Of a stretch of 64,000 nucleotides of DNA, positions 36,035 through 43,436 are shown in pieces; within the stretch, counting starts at the first letter, position 1, and each line of letters begins with the position of its first letter. Both the position numbers and the translations under genes were made by a program. Origin of the DNA: Solitalea longa (GTDB lineage Bacteria; Bacteroidota; Bacteroidia; Sphingobacteriales; Sphingobacteriaceae); NCBI RefSeq assembly GCF_002920915.1, contig NZ_PQVF01000001.1:124001-188000 (forward strand), in the 5' to 3' direction. The notes beneath the pieces were generated by a model, which saw only the letters and a list, made by a program, of their open reading frames with translations, was not told where the DNA came from and did no database searches.

Positions 36035-37225
36035 TTACTCTGTTTTTCTCTTTGGTCGGTCTTCTTCGCTCCGCTTAGTACCGTCGTATAATTCATATTC
36101 CAACAACCGACACTCAAGTTTTGAGTTGAAGAATTCGATTTTACGGGAAGCTTTCAAACCAACTTTTTTTGCCAAATTCGGACTTCCTGTAAAAATATAG
36201 CCGTTATAGCCTTTGCATTTCTGCTTTAAGAAATCGCCAATGGCTTTGTAAATCTCAACCAATTCTTCATAATCACCCAAACGCTCTCCGTACTCAGGAT
36301 TGAAAACAATCACACCTTCTCCTTCGGGAATTTCGGTATCGCGGAAATCACAAACGTCAAATTCAATGTACTGCTCTACTCCGGCAGTTATAGCATTCTT
36401 GCGGGCAAGTTCTACTGCTTTAGGATTTAAGTCTGTCGCGATGATTTTACCAGGGATCAGCTTTTTGGCTAGCTCGCGAGCTTTACGACGCTCAGCGACA
36501 TAAGCCTCTTCCTCAAAACCTTTAATGTGCATAAAGCCAAAATTATCACGGAATAAACCTACCGAACGATTTAATGCAAACAAAGCTGCTTCAATCGCAA
36601 GGGTACCACTTCCACACATTGGGTTGATCAAGTGGCCGCTTCCGTTCCAGCCGGTTGCCATTACAACTGCCGCTGCTAAACTTTCCTGCATAGGGGCTAA
36701 ACCCGGATGCTTACGATAGCCGTGTTTCGAAAGCGTTTCACCTGATGAATCGATATAAACCGAAGCGCGATCTTCCTGCCAATGCAAGTGAATAACCGCT
36801 TTGTCGCGTTTAGGTCCTGAATCGGGGCGACGGCCACGCTTTTGGGTAAGTCGATCTACAATGGCGTCTTTAACACGCATATTGGCAAACATGGTGTTGT
36901 CTATAAACGGATTGTTAACATTACAAGTCACCGAAACATAACCGGCTTCATCTAACCATGCTTCCCAAGGCATCTGAATCAATTCGTCATATAATTTATC
37001 AGCGTCCATGGCCCGGAAGCTTTTCAATTCATACAGCACATTGTTTCCGGTGCGCAAATTAAGGTTGAGCTTAATACAGTCAGTGAGCGTTCCGTGGGTT
37101 TCTATATAGGTTTGTCCCTGATCTACAATCTCAAAACCCATGTATAATACCTCTCTTCGGAGATAGGTGGCAAGGTGTTTGGGACAGGTAACAATAATTT
37201 TTTCAGCTTTGTTGAAAACAGACAT
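36035..37225 (-). CDS. THUMP-domain RNA methyltransferase, RlmL N-terminal-like
   Basis: A 396-residue protein with an N-terminal ferredoxin-like/THUMP module (about 1-160: FNKAEKIIVTCPKHLATYLR, EVLYMGFEIVDQGQTYIETH) and a class I methyltransferase domain with NPMCGSGTLAIEAALFALNR (motif I), KIIATDLNPKAVELARKNA and the catalytic motif IVFNPEYGERLGDYEELVE. The normal N-P-P-Y of this family is N-P-E-Y here, as in other Bacteroidota copies I recall. It matches RlmL (23S rRNA m2G2445) but lacks the RlmK half of the E. coli fusion. A basic tail TKRSEEDRPKRKTE ends the protein. Monocistronic, divergent from the DUF3127 gene. Confidence 0.9.
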   Translation of the reverse strand: MSVFNKAEKIIVTCPKHLATYLRREVLYMGFEIVDQGQTYIETHGTLTDCIKLNLNLRTGNNVLYELKSFRAMDADKLYDELIQMPWEAWLDEAGYVSVTCNVNNPFIDNTMFANMRVKDAIVDRLTQKRGRRPDSGPKRDKAVIHLHWQEDRASVYIDSSGETLSKHGYRKHPGLAPMQESLAAAVVMATGWNGSGHLINPMCGSGTLAIEAALFALNRSVGLFRDNFGFMHIKGFEEEAYVAERRKARELAKKLIPGKIIATDLNPKAVELARKNAITAGVEQYIEFDVCDFRDTEIPEGEGVIVFNPEYGERLGDYEELVEIYKAIGDFLKQKCKGYNGYIFTGSPNLAKKVGLKASRKIEFFNSKLECRLLEYELYDGTKRSEEDRPKRKTE

Positions 37226-37276
37226 CTGTTAATAAGGAATTGATTATTAATTTTGCAGGCTAAATTCGTCAATATT

Positions 37277-37654
37277 ATGGACATTAAAGGTAAAGTACAC
37301 GAAATTTCGGAAGTGATGGAAGTAACCTCTTCATTCCGTAAACGTGAATTAGTTATTGAATACGCAGAAAACCCTTCATATCCTGAGTATATTAAATTCG
37401 AAGCTATTCAGGATCGAGTTTCTCTAATGGATAAATGTAAAGTGGGTGATATGGTGGAAGTGTCATTCAATTTAAAAGGTCGTGCCTGGAACAATCCAAA
37501 GACTGGTAAGACTGATTATTTTAACACACTTCAGATTTGGAGAGTAAGTCCTCTTTCGGGAGCAGCTGCAGGAGCGCCTGTTGACGAGATGCCATCGTTT
37601 ACGCCTCCTGATTTATCAAGTGCACCGGGAGAAGCTGACGATCTTCCATTCTAA
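37277..37654 (+). CDS. DUF3127 protein with SSB-like acidic C-terminal tip
   Basis: I take ATG 37277 as the start (MDIKGKVHEISEVMEVTSSF); a TTG eight codons earlier is unlikely. The 125-residue protein carries DUF3127 (about 1-95), an OB-fold-like beta barrel: RKRELVIEYAENPSYPEYIK, FEAIQDRVSLMDKCKVGDMV, EVSFNLKGRAWNNPKTGKTD. The C-terminal 30 residues are a low-complexity Gly/Pro/Ser linker ending in EADDLPF, which closely mimics the DDxPF tip by which bacterial SSB recruits partner proteins. This suggests a single-stranded-DNA-binding paralogue. Function unproven. Monocistronic with a terminator at 37676. Confidence 0.85.
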   Translation: MDIKGKVHEISEVMEVTSSFRKRELVIEYAENPSYPEYIKFEAIQDRVSLMDKCKVGDMVEVSFNLKGRAWNNPKTGKTDYFNTLQIWRVSPLSGAAAGAPVDEMPSFTPPDLSSAPGEADDLPF

Positions 37655-37675
37655 CAATTTGATTAGAAGAATATT

Positions 37676-37700
37676 AACCGACCACCGAGTCGGTTTTTTT
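37676..37700 (+). terminator. Intrinsic terminator after the DUF3127 gene
   Basis: AACCGAC (37676-37682) pairs with GTCGGTT (37689-37695), 6-nt loop, followed by a T tract to 37700 on the plus strand. Confidence 0.85.
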
Positions 37701-37871
37701 ATGCCTGTTTAAATTGTTTTAACTTCTAACAGAACTATTAAGAATTAAATACAGCTAAAAGTTACCAGATACAGCCATTGGCTATGAATAAATATTGATA
37801 TTTCTTTTGCTATAGAAAATGCTGTTCGGTAAGGTTGAAATAATTTTGGCCGATCTCTTATATAACAAAAA

Positions 37872-37897
37872 AGCCGTTCCAATATTCTAGAACGGCT
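37872..37897 (-). terminator. Intrinsic terminator of the secreted-protein gene divergent from the two-component system
   Basis: AGCCGTTC (37872-37879) and GAACGGCT (37890-37897) form an 8-bp stem with a 10-nt loop; on the minus strand TTTTTTGTTATA follows. It lies 25 bp beyond the stop of the 37922-38680 gene. Confidence 0.75.
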
Positions 37898-37921
37898 ACT
37901 TGGTTATATATAAAGAGAAAT

Positions 37922-38680
37922 TTATTTAAAAAAGCTATAACTCAATACTTCTTTGCCCTTTTGCTGAACCAAAAGCAGGTATTTGCCCGGAAACAGTTCA
38001 ATGGTTTTAGAGAAGTTCCCCGAGAAATTATTCACCGTTTCCTTAAACACTTCTTTACCGGTTTCATCTTTCACTTTTACCAAAATGGCTCCTTTAGTCG
38101 GAAGTTTAAAATTTAACTCATATTCAGGACTGAAATGCTTACGAAACATCATTCTGTCCCCTTTGGCCCTTGGCACTCTTTCAATCACAATGTCATCACC
38201 TGGCATGCCGGGAGGAGGCATCAGCTCATCATCATCACCATCAGTTTCTAAAACAATCACTTTCTTTTTACCGGTGCTATCAACAGTAATCTGAACTTTT
38301 TTGTTAACCCTTTTTTCGAAAAAGTGCTCGTCTCCCGGTGGCGGCATCAGAATTCCATGACCATTAGCAATGATCACATCAGTATTATCTGCTTCAACCC
38401 ATTTTCCTTCTTTTTTTAATTTGGCAATTTGAACGCTGTCAAGTTTTTTCACCACTTTAACCCGATGAGCATCAGGAGTAATTCTTATCTCTTTTAACTG
38501 GTCTAGATCCTTGCGTTCTGCCTCCGAAAGTTGATCATAGTTTTTAGTTACATCTACAATCGTATCGTTGCCTTTAATTTCTATTTTACGATAAATGACT
38601 TCCTTCTTAGGCGCTTTTTCCTGCGCAAACGCAGCAGCGCTTATCACGGATAATACCACTGGTAATACGTACTTCTTCAT
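37922..38680 (-). CDS. Secreted protein of unknown function with repeated LMPPPG motifs
   Basis: The start is the ATG at 38680, which opens a signal peptide (MKKYVLPVVLSVISAAAFAQ); an ATG at 38719 would prefix 13 non-coding-looking residues. The 252-residue protein has acidic-proline repeats, GHGILMPPPGDEHFFEKRV and DDELMPPPGMPGDDIVIERV. The C-terminal 60 residues, KGAILVKVKDETGKEVFKET, then VNNFSGNFSKTIELFPGKYL, resemble a small beta-sandwich like those in type IX sorting domains. It is divergent from a sensor kinase, suggesting that it belongs to that system's regulon. Family unknown; a periplasmic or surface role is likely. Confidence 0.8.
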   Translation of the reverse strand: MKKYVLPVVLSVISAAAFAQEKAPKKEVIYRKIEIKGNDTIVDVTKNYDQLSEAERKDLDQLKEIRITPDAHRVKVVKKLDSVQIAKLKKEGKWVEADNTDVIIANGHGILMPPPGDEHFFEKRVNKKVQITVDSTGKKKVIVLETDGDDDELMPPPGMPGDDIVIERVPRAKGDRMMFRKHFSPEYELNFKLPTKGAILVKVKDETGKEVFKETVNNFSGNFSKTIELFPGKYLLLVQQKGKEVLSYSFFK

Positions 38681-38730
38681 AATTAGTACTTGTTTATACG
38701 CCAAATGTAGTTTCAGCAACCGTGAAAATT

Positions 38731-38757
38731 TGTTAACGTGATGTTAAAAAGTGTTAA
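38731..38757. promoter_or_regulatory. Three helically phased TGTTAA repeats between the secreted-protein gene and the kinase operon
   Basis: TGTTAA occurs at 38731-38736, 38742-38747 and 38752-38757, that is, at 11- and 10-bp periods, so on the same face of the helix. Phased direct repeats of 6 bp are typical of OmpR-family response regulator sites, and the partner regulator is encoded just downstream. They lie in the shared 132-bp divergent promoter region. Confidence 0.5.
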
Positions 38758-38812
38758 ATATTGCAGCTCCCGTGCTTTGCTGCTTAGTTTTGTGCTGTTA
38801 ATATTATAGAAG

Positions 38813-40594
38813 ATGAAGAAAAAAAGCTTTGTATTCATTGTAATAGCAATTGGTCTCGGCCTTATTTGCTTGATGGGCATGCAAGCCTACTTTCTATTCG
38901 ATTCTTATCGGGTTAAATCGCAGCTGTTTGATCAAACTGTTAAAACAGTGATGCAAACCGTGGCTGCAAAACTCGAAAAAAATGAAGCTTTGGGATTTAT
39001 TAAAACCAAAGTAGAGGCTCCTCCTGTTTTTAAGTTTCCTGCCCCAGGCAAAATGCCGGCAAATAAACATAAGCAACCAAAAGAAAAGCATGTTGAAGAA
39101 GTTAAACTAGTTAGAACAAGACCGTTTGAAGCTTTTAGATCTGATTCAGTTGTTATAAATCCTAAAGTTTTAGTTTTCAATCATGCTGAAGAATCCAAAG
39201 TGATGGATCCTGCAGATATTAAGCAGATGCTTAAAGGACGGCATTTGCAGCTAAAAAGGGATCGTTTAAATCAGCGAGTTATTGTAAGAATCGGCCCTGA
39301 TGGGCAGATTGATTCTAACATTGTTTTCTTCAGGTACCCAGTTGCCCCTGTTGCCTCTGAGGTTTACACTCGGGAACTGCCCGAAGAGTTCAGGATTGAG
39401 CGCAGAAGAGAATTAGTTGAAAAGGAACAAAATGCCGAAATAAAAGAGGATGTATTGGTTACCTCTTGGCTAGATTCCGTTTCAAAATTCAAGAAAAGAG
39501 TAGAAATTTTTGAAAAGTTAGCTATGGAAGCCAATTTAAAGAAGCAATCATTAATTGATCGGGTTAAACCTCATATAGTTGATTCATTGCTGCATGAAGG
39601 ATTTACAGAGGCGAAAATTAACCTCGATTTTCAATTTTCATTGGTTGACGACAGTAGTAGAACAATATTCCATTCAGTTGCTGACAAAGCCTTTTCCTCA
39701 AAAAAGACAAAATACAGTTATCAAACAGCATTATTTCCTCAGGATGTTTTGCACAGCGCCGGAATATTAAATGTAGTTTTTCCCAATAAGGCTGATTTCT
39801 TGCTAAAGAAAATGGGGATATTGATCATCGCCTCTTCATTAATTGTTTTAGTGATTATGGCTTGTTTCGCCATTGCGCTTACGGCACTTTTACGTCAAAA
39901 GAAATTATCGGAGATGAAGAGTGATTTCATCAATAATATGACTCATGAGTTTAAAACTCCTGTAGCCACCATTATGCTGGCCAGCGAAGCCCTGCGTGAT
40001 GAGCAAATGGCCGATGACAAAAAAATGGTGAACCGATATGCGGGTATTATCTATGATGAAAACCTGCGTTTGAGCAGCTATGTGGAGCGGGTGTTAAGCA
40101 TGGCTCGTTTAGAGAAAAGCGACCTTAAGCTGGAACAGAAACAGGTGAATATGCACACTTTAATTGCCGCCGTTGCCGATAGCATGGATCTGCAATTTAA
40201 ACGTAGAAATGCTTTACTCAACTTTGACCTGCAAGCAACAGATTCAATAATAACCGGGGATGAACTTCATCTTTCAAATGTTATTTATAACCTGTTGGAT
40301 AATGCCTTGAAATATTCAGAAACTGATCCAGCCATCATTATTTCAACCCAAAACCTTGGAAATTTGATATTAATAAAAGTAATTGATAACGGAATAGGAA
40401 TGACTCGCGAGCAGCAAAGTAAGGTGTTCGATCAATTCTACCGTGCTCATACCGGAAACCTGCATAATGTTAAAGGCTTCGGATTGGGACTTAACTATGT
40501 ATATTCAATTGTTAAACTGTTAAAAGGGAATATTTCGGTTAAAAGCGAGCCACAAAGGGGCAGTACTTTCGAGCTGAGTTTTCTAATAAGCTAA
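38813..40594 (+). CDS. Sensor histidine kinase (RprX-like)
   Basis: A 593-residue membrane kinase. An N-terminal helix (about 5-27) and a second near residues 338-362 (LLKKMGILIIASSLIVLVIM) flank a large periplasmic sensor domain of about 300 residues, unusually rich in Lys and Pro at its start (PPVFKFPAPGKMPANKHKQP). The cytoplasmic part has a HisKA dimerisation motif NNMTHEFKTPVATIM with His378 as the phosphorylation site, then N, G1 and G2 ATP-binding boxes (LLDNALKYSE, IKVIDNGIGMT, GFGLGLNYVY). The overall plan matches Bacteroides RprX. Its response regulator starts 13 bp later. Input signal unknown. Confidence 0.92.
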   Translation: MKKKSFVFIVIAIGLGLICLMGMQAYFLFDSYRVKSQLFDQTVKTVMQTVAAKLEKNEALGFIKTKVEAPPVFKFPAPGKMPANKHKQPKEKHVEEVKLVRTRPFEAFRSDSVVINPKVLVFNHAEESKVMDPADIKQMLKGRHLQLKRDRLNQRVIVRIGPDGQIDSNIVFFRYPVAPVASEVYTRELPEEFRIERRRELVEKEQNAEIKEDVLVTSWLDSVSKFKKRVEIFEKLAMEANLKKQSLIDRVKPHIVDSLLHEGFTEAKINLDFQFSLVDDSSRTIFHSVADKAFSSKKTKYSYQTALFPQDVLHSAGILNVVFPNKADFLLKKMGILIIASSLIVLVIMACFAIALTALLRQKKLSEMKSDFINNMTHEFKTPVATIMLASEALRDEQMADDKKMVNRYAGIIYDENLRLSSYVERVLSMARLEKSDLKLEQKQVNMHTLIAAVADSMDLQFKRRNALLNFDLQATDSIITGDELHLSNVIYNLLDNALKYSETDPAIIISTQNLGNLILIKVIDNGIGMTREQQSKVFDQFYRAHTGNLHNVKGFGLGLNYVYSIVKLLKGNISVKSEPQRGSTFELSFLIS

Positions 40595-40607
40595 TCATTG
40601 ATAAATA

Positions 40608-41297
40608 ATGAGTAAAAAAATTCTGCTGGTTGAAGACGACCCAAACCTGGGAATGGTTTTGCAGGAGTATCTGCAGTTTAAAGGAGGATATGAAGTAACG
40701 CTTTGCGTAGACGGCATGCAAGGTTTAGCGGCTTTTAAACTCAAGAGTTTCGACCTATGTATTTTAGATGTAATGATGCCCAGGAAAGATGGTTTTACCC
40801 TGGGACAAGAGATCAGGGCGCTTAATCAGCGAATTCCTATTATTTTTGCTACCGCCAAATCAATGTTGGAGGACAAAATTCAGGGTTTTAATATTGGCGG
40901 TGATGATTATATCACTAAACCGTTTAGGATCGAAGAGCTTTTACTGCGTATAAATGCCTTGCTAAAACGCAGCAATAATCCACCTGTAGAAGAAAAGCAT
41001 CCTGATAAGTTTCAGGTTGGGGCTATTTTATTCGACCCCATTTCGCAAGAGATTTATAATGGCTATAATGCCCAAAAACTTTCGGCAAAGGAATCGGAAT
41101 TACTTCATCTGCTTTGCAAACATAAGAACGATGTTTTAAGCCGGGAGCAGGCTCTGGTTTCGATATGGGGAAGTGATAATTATTTTAATGCCCGCAGCAT
41201 GGATGTTTATATCAGCAAATTGCGAAAGCTGTTAAAAGATGACGAAACTGTGGAGATCATCAATGTACATGGTAGAGGCTATAAACTGATATTCTAG
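40608..41297 (+). CDS. OmpR-family response regulator (RprY-like)
   Basis: A 229-residue regulator with a CheY-like receiver domain (1-120), acceptor Asp54 in LCILDVMMPRKDGF, the conserved Thr/Lys region (IIFATAKSML and DYITKPFRIEELL), and a winged-helix OmpR DNA-binding domain (about 130-229: KLSAKESELLHLLCKHKNDV, LSREQALVSIWGSDNYFNAR, SMDVYISKLRKLLKDD). It pairs with the kinase gene directly upstream. The plausible target is the phased TGTTAA site at 38731-38757, through which it could control the divergent secreted protein and itself. Confidence 0.94.
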   Translation: MSKKILLVEDDPNLGMVLQEYLQFKGGYEVTLCVDGMQGLAAFKLKSFDLCILDVMMPRKDGFTLGQEIRALNQRIPIIFATAKSMLEDKIQGFNIGGDDYITKPFRIEELLLRINALLKRSNNPPVEEKHPDKFQVGAILFDPISQEIYNGYNAQKLSAKESELLHLLCKHKNDVLSREQALVSIWGSDNYFNARSMDVYISKLRKLLKDDETVEIINVHGRGYKLIF

Positions 41298-41313
41298 CCG
41301 GCAAGCCCAAAAG

Positions 41314-41350
41314 AAAGAGGCCTTTGCAATACGTTTGCAAAGGCCTCTTT
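41314..41350. terminator. Bidirectional terminator between the response regulator and efp
   Basis: AAAGAGGCCTTTGCAA (41314-41329) and TTGCAAAGGCCTCTTT (41335-41350) make a perfect 16-bp stem with a 5-nt loop, with T-rich sequence on both outer sides. It ends the two-component operon and the efp operon. Confidence 0.9.
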
Positions 41351-41369
41351 TATACTATTTTGAAAAGAA

Positions 41370-41933
41370 TTATTCTTTTACGCGCTCAATATAATCGCCA
41401 GTGCGAGTATCAATTCTAACTTTATCGCCTTCGTTAATAAATAAAGGAACACGAATTTCGGCGCCAGTTGAAACTGTTGCTGATTTAGTAACGTTCGTTG
41501 CGGTATCACCTTTAACAGCAGGCTCTGAATAAGTGATTTCCAGTGTAACGTGGCTAGGCATTGTTGCCATAATAGCATCATCGTTTTCCAATGCCACCAT
41601 CACTTGCATTCCTTCAGCTAAAAATTTAACTGCATCACCAAACATTGCTTTAGGAACATAGATCTGGTCGTAAGTATTGTTGTCCATTACCACCAAATTC
41701 TCGCCATCCTCATATAAATATTGATAGTTTTGAGTTTCTACACGGGCAATTGTCACCTCCTCATCAGTACGGAAACGATATTCAACCAATTTATTGGTTT
41801 TTATGTTACGCATGCTCGCCTGGTAGAAAGCACGAAGGTTTCCTGGTGTGCGGTGAATGAATTCTTCAACCAATACCAATTCGCCGTTAAAGCGAAGAAT
41901 ATTACCGGTTTTTACGTCTGAAGCCTTAGCCAT
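41370..41933 (-). CDS. efp: Translation elongation factor P
   Basis: A 187-residue EF-P with three OB-like domains. EF-P enters stalled ribosomes and helps peptide bonds at consecutive prolines; in many species a lysine or arginine at the tip of domain I must be modified. Here the loop is EEFIHRTPGNLRAFYQ: the residue that aligns to E. coli Lys34 is Asn32, and no lysine is present in the loop; an arginine (Arg34) is nearby. The loop form is intact and, as I recall, shared by other Sphingobacteriaceae. Last gene of the lpx run, 100 bp after the ABC gene, and it ends at the terminator at 41314. Confidence 0.96.
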   Translation of the reverse strand: MAKASDVKTGNILRFNGELVLVEEFIHRTPGNLRAFYQASMRNIKTNKLVEYRFRTDEEVTIARVETQNYQYLYEDGENLVVMDNNTYDQIYVPKAMFGDAVKFLAEGMQVMVALENDDAIMATMPSHVTLEITYSEPAVKGDTATNVTKSATVSTGAEIRVPLFINEGDKVRIDTRTGDYIERVKE

Positions 41934-42033
41934 AAAAAATTAAAGTGTTTGTAATTGAGCGGCAAAGATAATAAAAACTCAGAAAGATTAGGTTGTTGAA
42001 CTAAATGTGGATGAAGCGATTGAAGCCGATTAT

Positions 42034-42654
42034 TTAACTCTTGTAATCAACAATATTAAGCTGTTGTTTGCAAAAGGAGTATTCATGTTCCTGGTTTGAA
42101 CAGATGATCGTAAGACGGTCGGCAGCAAAGCGCTCAATAAGGTTCAGGTACCAGTCAACACCCTGATTATCAAGGTTAGCGGTAGGTTCATCGAGTAACA
42201 ACAATGGGGATTTTGAGGAGAAAGCCAGAGCCAGCTTTACCCGTTGTTTCATGCCCGATGAATAATTCTTTATTAACCGGTCGCGGTATTTCTCAAACCC
42301 TAGTAATTCAATAACCTGATTTTTATCGAATCCGCTAATAAACTGTTTAAAGTTGAAATGAAAGTCGATGAGCTCGTTGAGTGTGAAGTCTTCGAGTAAT
42401 TCGAGATAAGGAGAAGCGAAGCTGAGGAGGCGGAAAACCTCTTCAGCTTCTACTTTTTTTCCTTGATATTGGTGAGTGATCGTTCCTTCGGAAGGACTTA
42501 AACTTGCTGCAATAATTTGAACCAGCGTGGATTTACCCGAACCATTGGGTCCTAAAATGGCGTATGAATTGCCCTGTTCAAAGCGGTAATCAATACCTTT
42601 AAAGATCCAGTCGCGGTTAAACCGTCGGCCAATATTTTGCAGGCTTATCTCCAT
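42034..42654 (-). CDS. Orphan ABC-transporter ATPase subunit
   Basis: A 206-residue ABC ATPase: Walker A GPNGSGKST, signature YSSGMKQR, Walker B LLLLDEPTANLD, with a Q loop (SFASPYLELLEDFTLNELID). The H-loop position is taken by NQEHEY. Length and pattern recall CcmA-type (heme exporter) ATPases, but no membrane subunit gene is adjacent, so the partner and substrate are unknown. Its start overlaps the lpxA stop by one base, and it is transcribed with the lipid A genes; a role in envelope lipid export is possible. Confidence 0.88.
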   Translation of the reverse strand: MEISLQNIGRRFNRDWIFKGIDYRFEQGNSYAILGPNGSGKSTLVQIIAASLSPSEGTITHQYQGKKVEAEEVFRLLSFASPYLELLEDFTLNELIDFHFNFKQFISGFDKNQVIELLGFEKYRDRLIKNYSSGMKQRVKLALAFSSKSPLLLLDEPTANLDNQGVDWYLNLIERFAADRLTIICSNQEHEYSFCKQQLNIVDYKS

Positions 42655-43436
42655 TAATTGCTAGAGAAGCCTTTCATGATACCACGGTTCGAATTGCGGA
42701 TGAAATTAACGATTTCATCGCGTTCTTCCGTAGGGGTAATATCAGCTTCAATAATATCCAATGCTTTGGTGGTATTGAAGTTCTTCATGTATAAAATACG
42801 GTAAACCTCTTGTATTTGATTGATCTTTTCAGAATCGAAACCACGACGACGCAAGCCTACCGAGTTGATACCAACAAATGAAAGCGGCTCACGACCAGCT
42901 TTTGTATAAGGAGGAATATCTTTCTTAACCAATGATCCGCCTGATACCATCACATGCGCACCAATTGAAACAAACTGGTGAATAGCTGAAGTTCCGCCTA
43001 TGATCGCCCAGTCATCAACCGTTACGTGACCGGCAACCTGAACGGCGTTTGCTAAAATACAGTTATCGCCAATTTTACAATCGTGGGCAATATGAACATA
43101 AGCCATTAAAAGACAGTTTTTGCCTATTCTGGTCTCTTGACGGTCGCTTGTACCACGATTTACGGTTACACACTCGCGAATAGTTGTACCGTCGCCAATA
43201 ACTGCTGTTGTATATTCTCCACCGAATTTTAAATCCTGGGGAACAGCTGAAATAACAGCTCCTGGAAAAATACGACAATTTTTACCGATGCGGGCACCGT
43301 CCATAATGGTCACATTCGAACCGATCCATGTACCTTCTCCAATTTCAACATCTTTATGGATGGTTACAAAGGGTTCAATTACCACATTATCGGCAATTTT
43401 AGCTTGAGGGTGAATGTATGCTAATGGTTGAATCAT
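42654..43436 (-). CDS. lpxA: UDP-N-acetylglucosamine acyltransferase LpxA
   Basis: A 260-residue left-handed beta-helix protein of hexapeptide repeats (for example IADNVVIEPFVTIHKDVEIG, IGKNCLLMAYVHIAHDCKIG, ILANAVQVAGHVTVDDWAII). It carries the catalytic histidine region AYVHIAHDCK and a C-terminal helical domain KINQIQEVYRILYMKNFNTT. It adds the first 3-hydroxyacyl chain to UDP-GlcNAc in lipid A synthesis, using acyl-ACP. It overlaps lpxC/fabZ by 4 bp and the ABC gene by 1 bp. Confidence 0.97.
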   Translation of the reverse strand: MIQPLAYIHPQAKIADNVVIEPFVTIHKDVEIGEGTWIGSNVTIMDGARIGKNCRIFPGAVISAVPQDLKFGGEYTTAVIGDGTTIRECVTVNRGTSDRQETRIGKNCLLMAYVHIAHDCKIGDNCILANAVQVAGHVTVDDWAIIGGTSAIHQFVSIGAHVMVSGGSLVKKDIPPYTKAGREPLSFVGINSVGLRRRGFDSEKINQIQEVYRILYMKNFNTTKALDIIEADITPTEERDEIVNFIRNSNRGIMKGFSSN

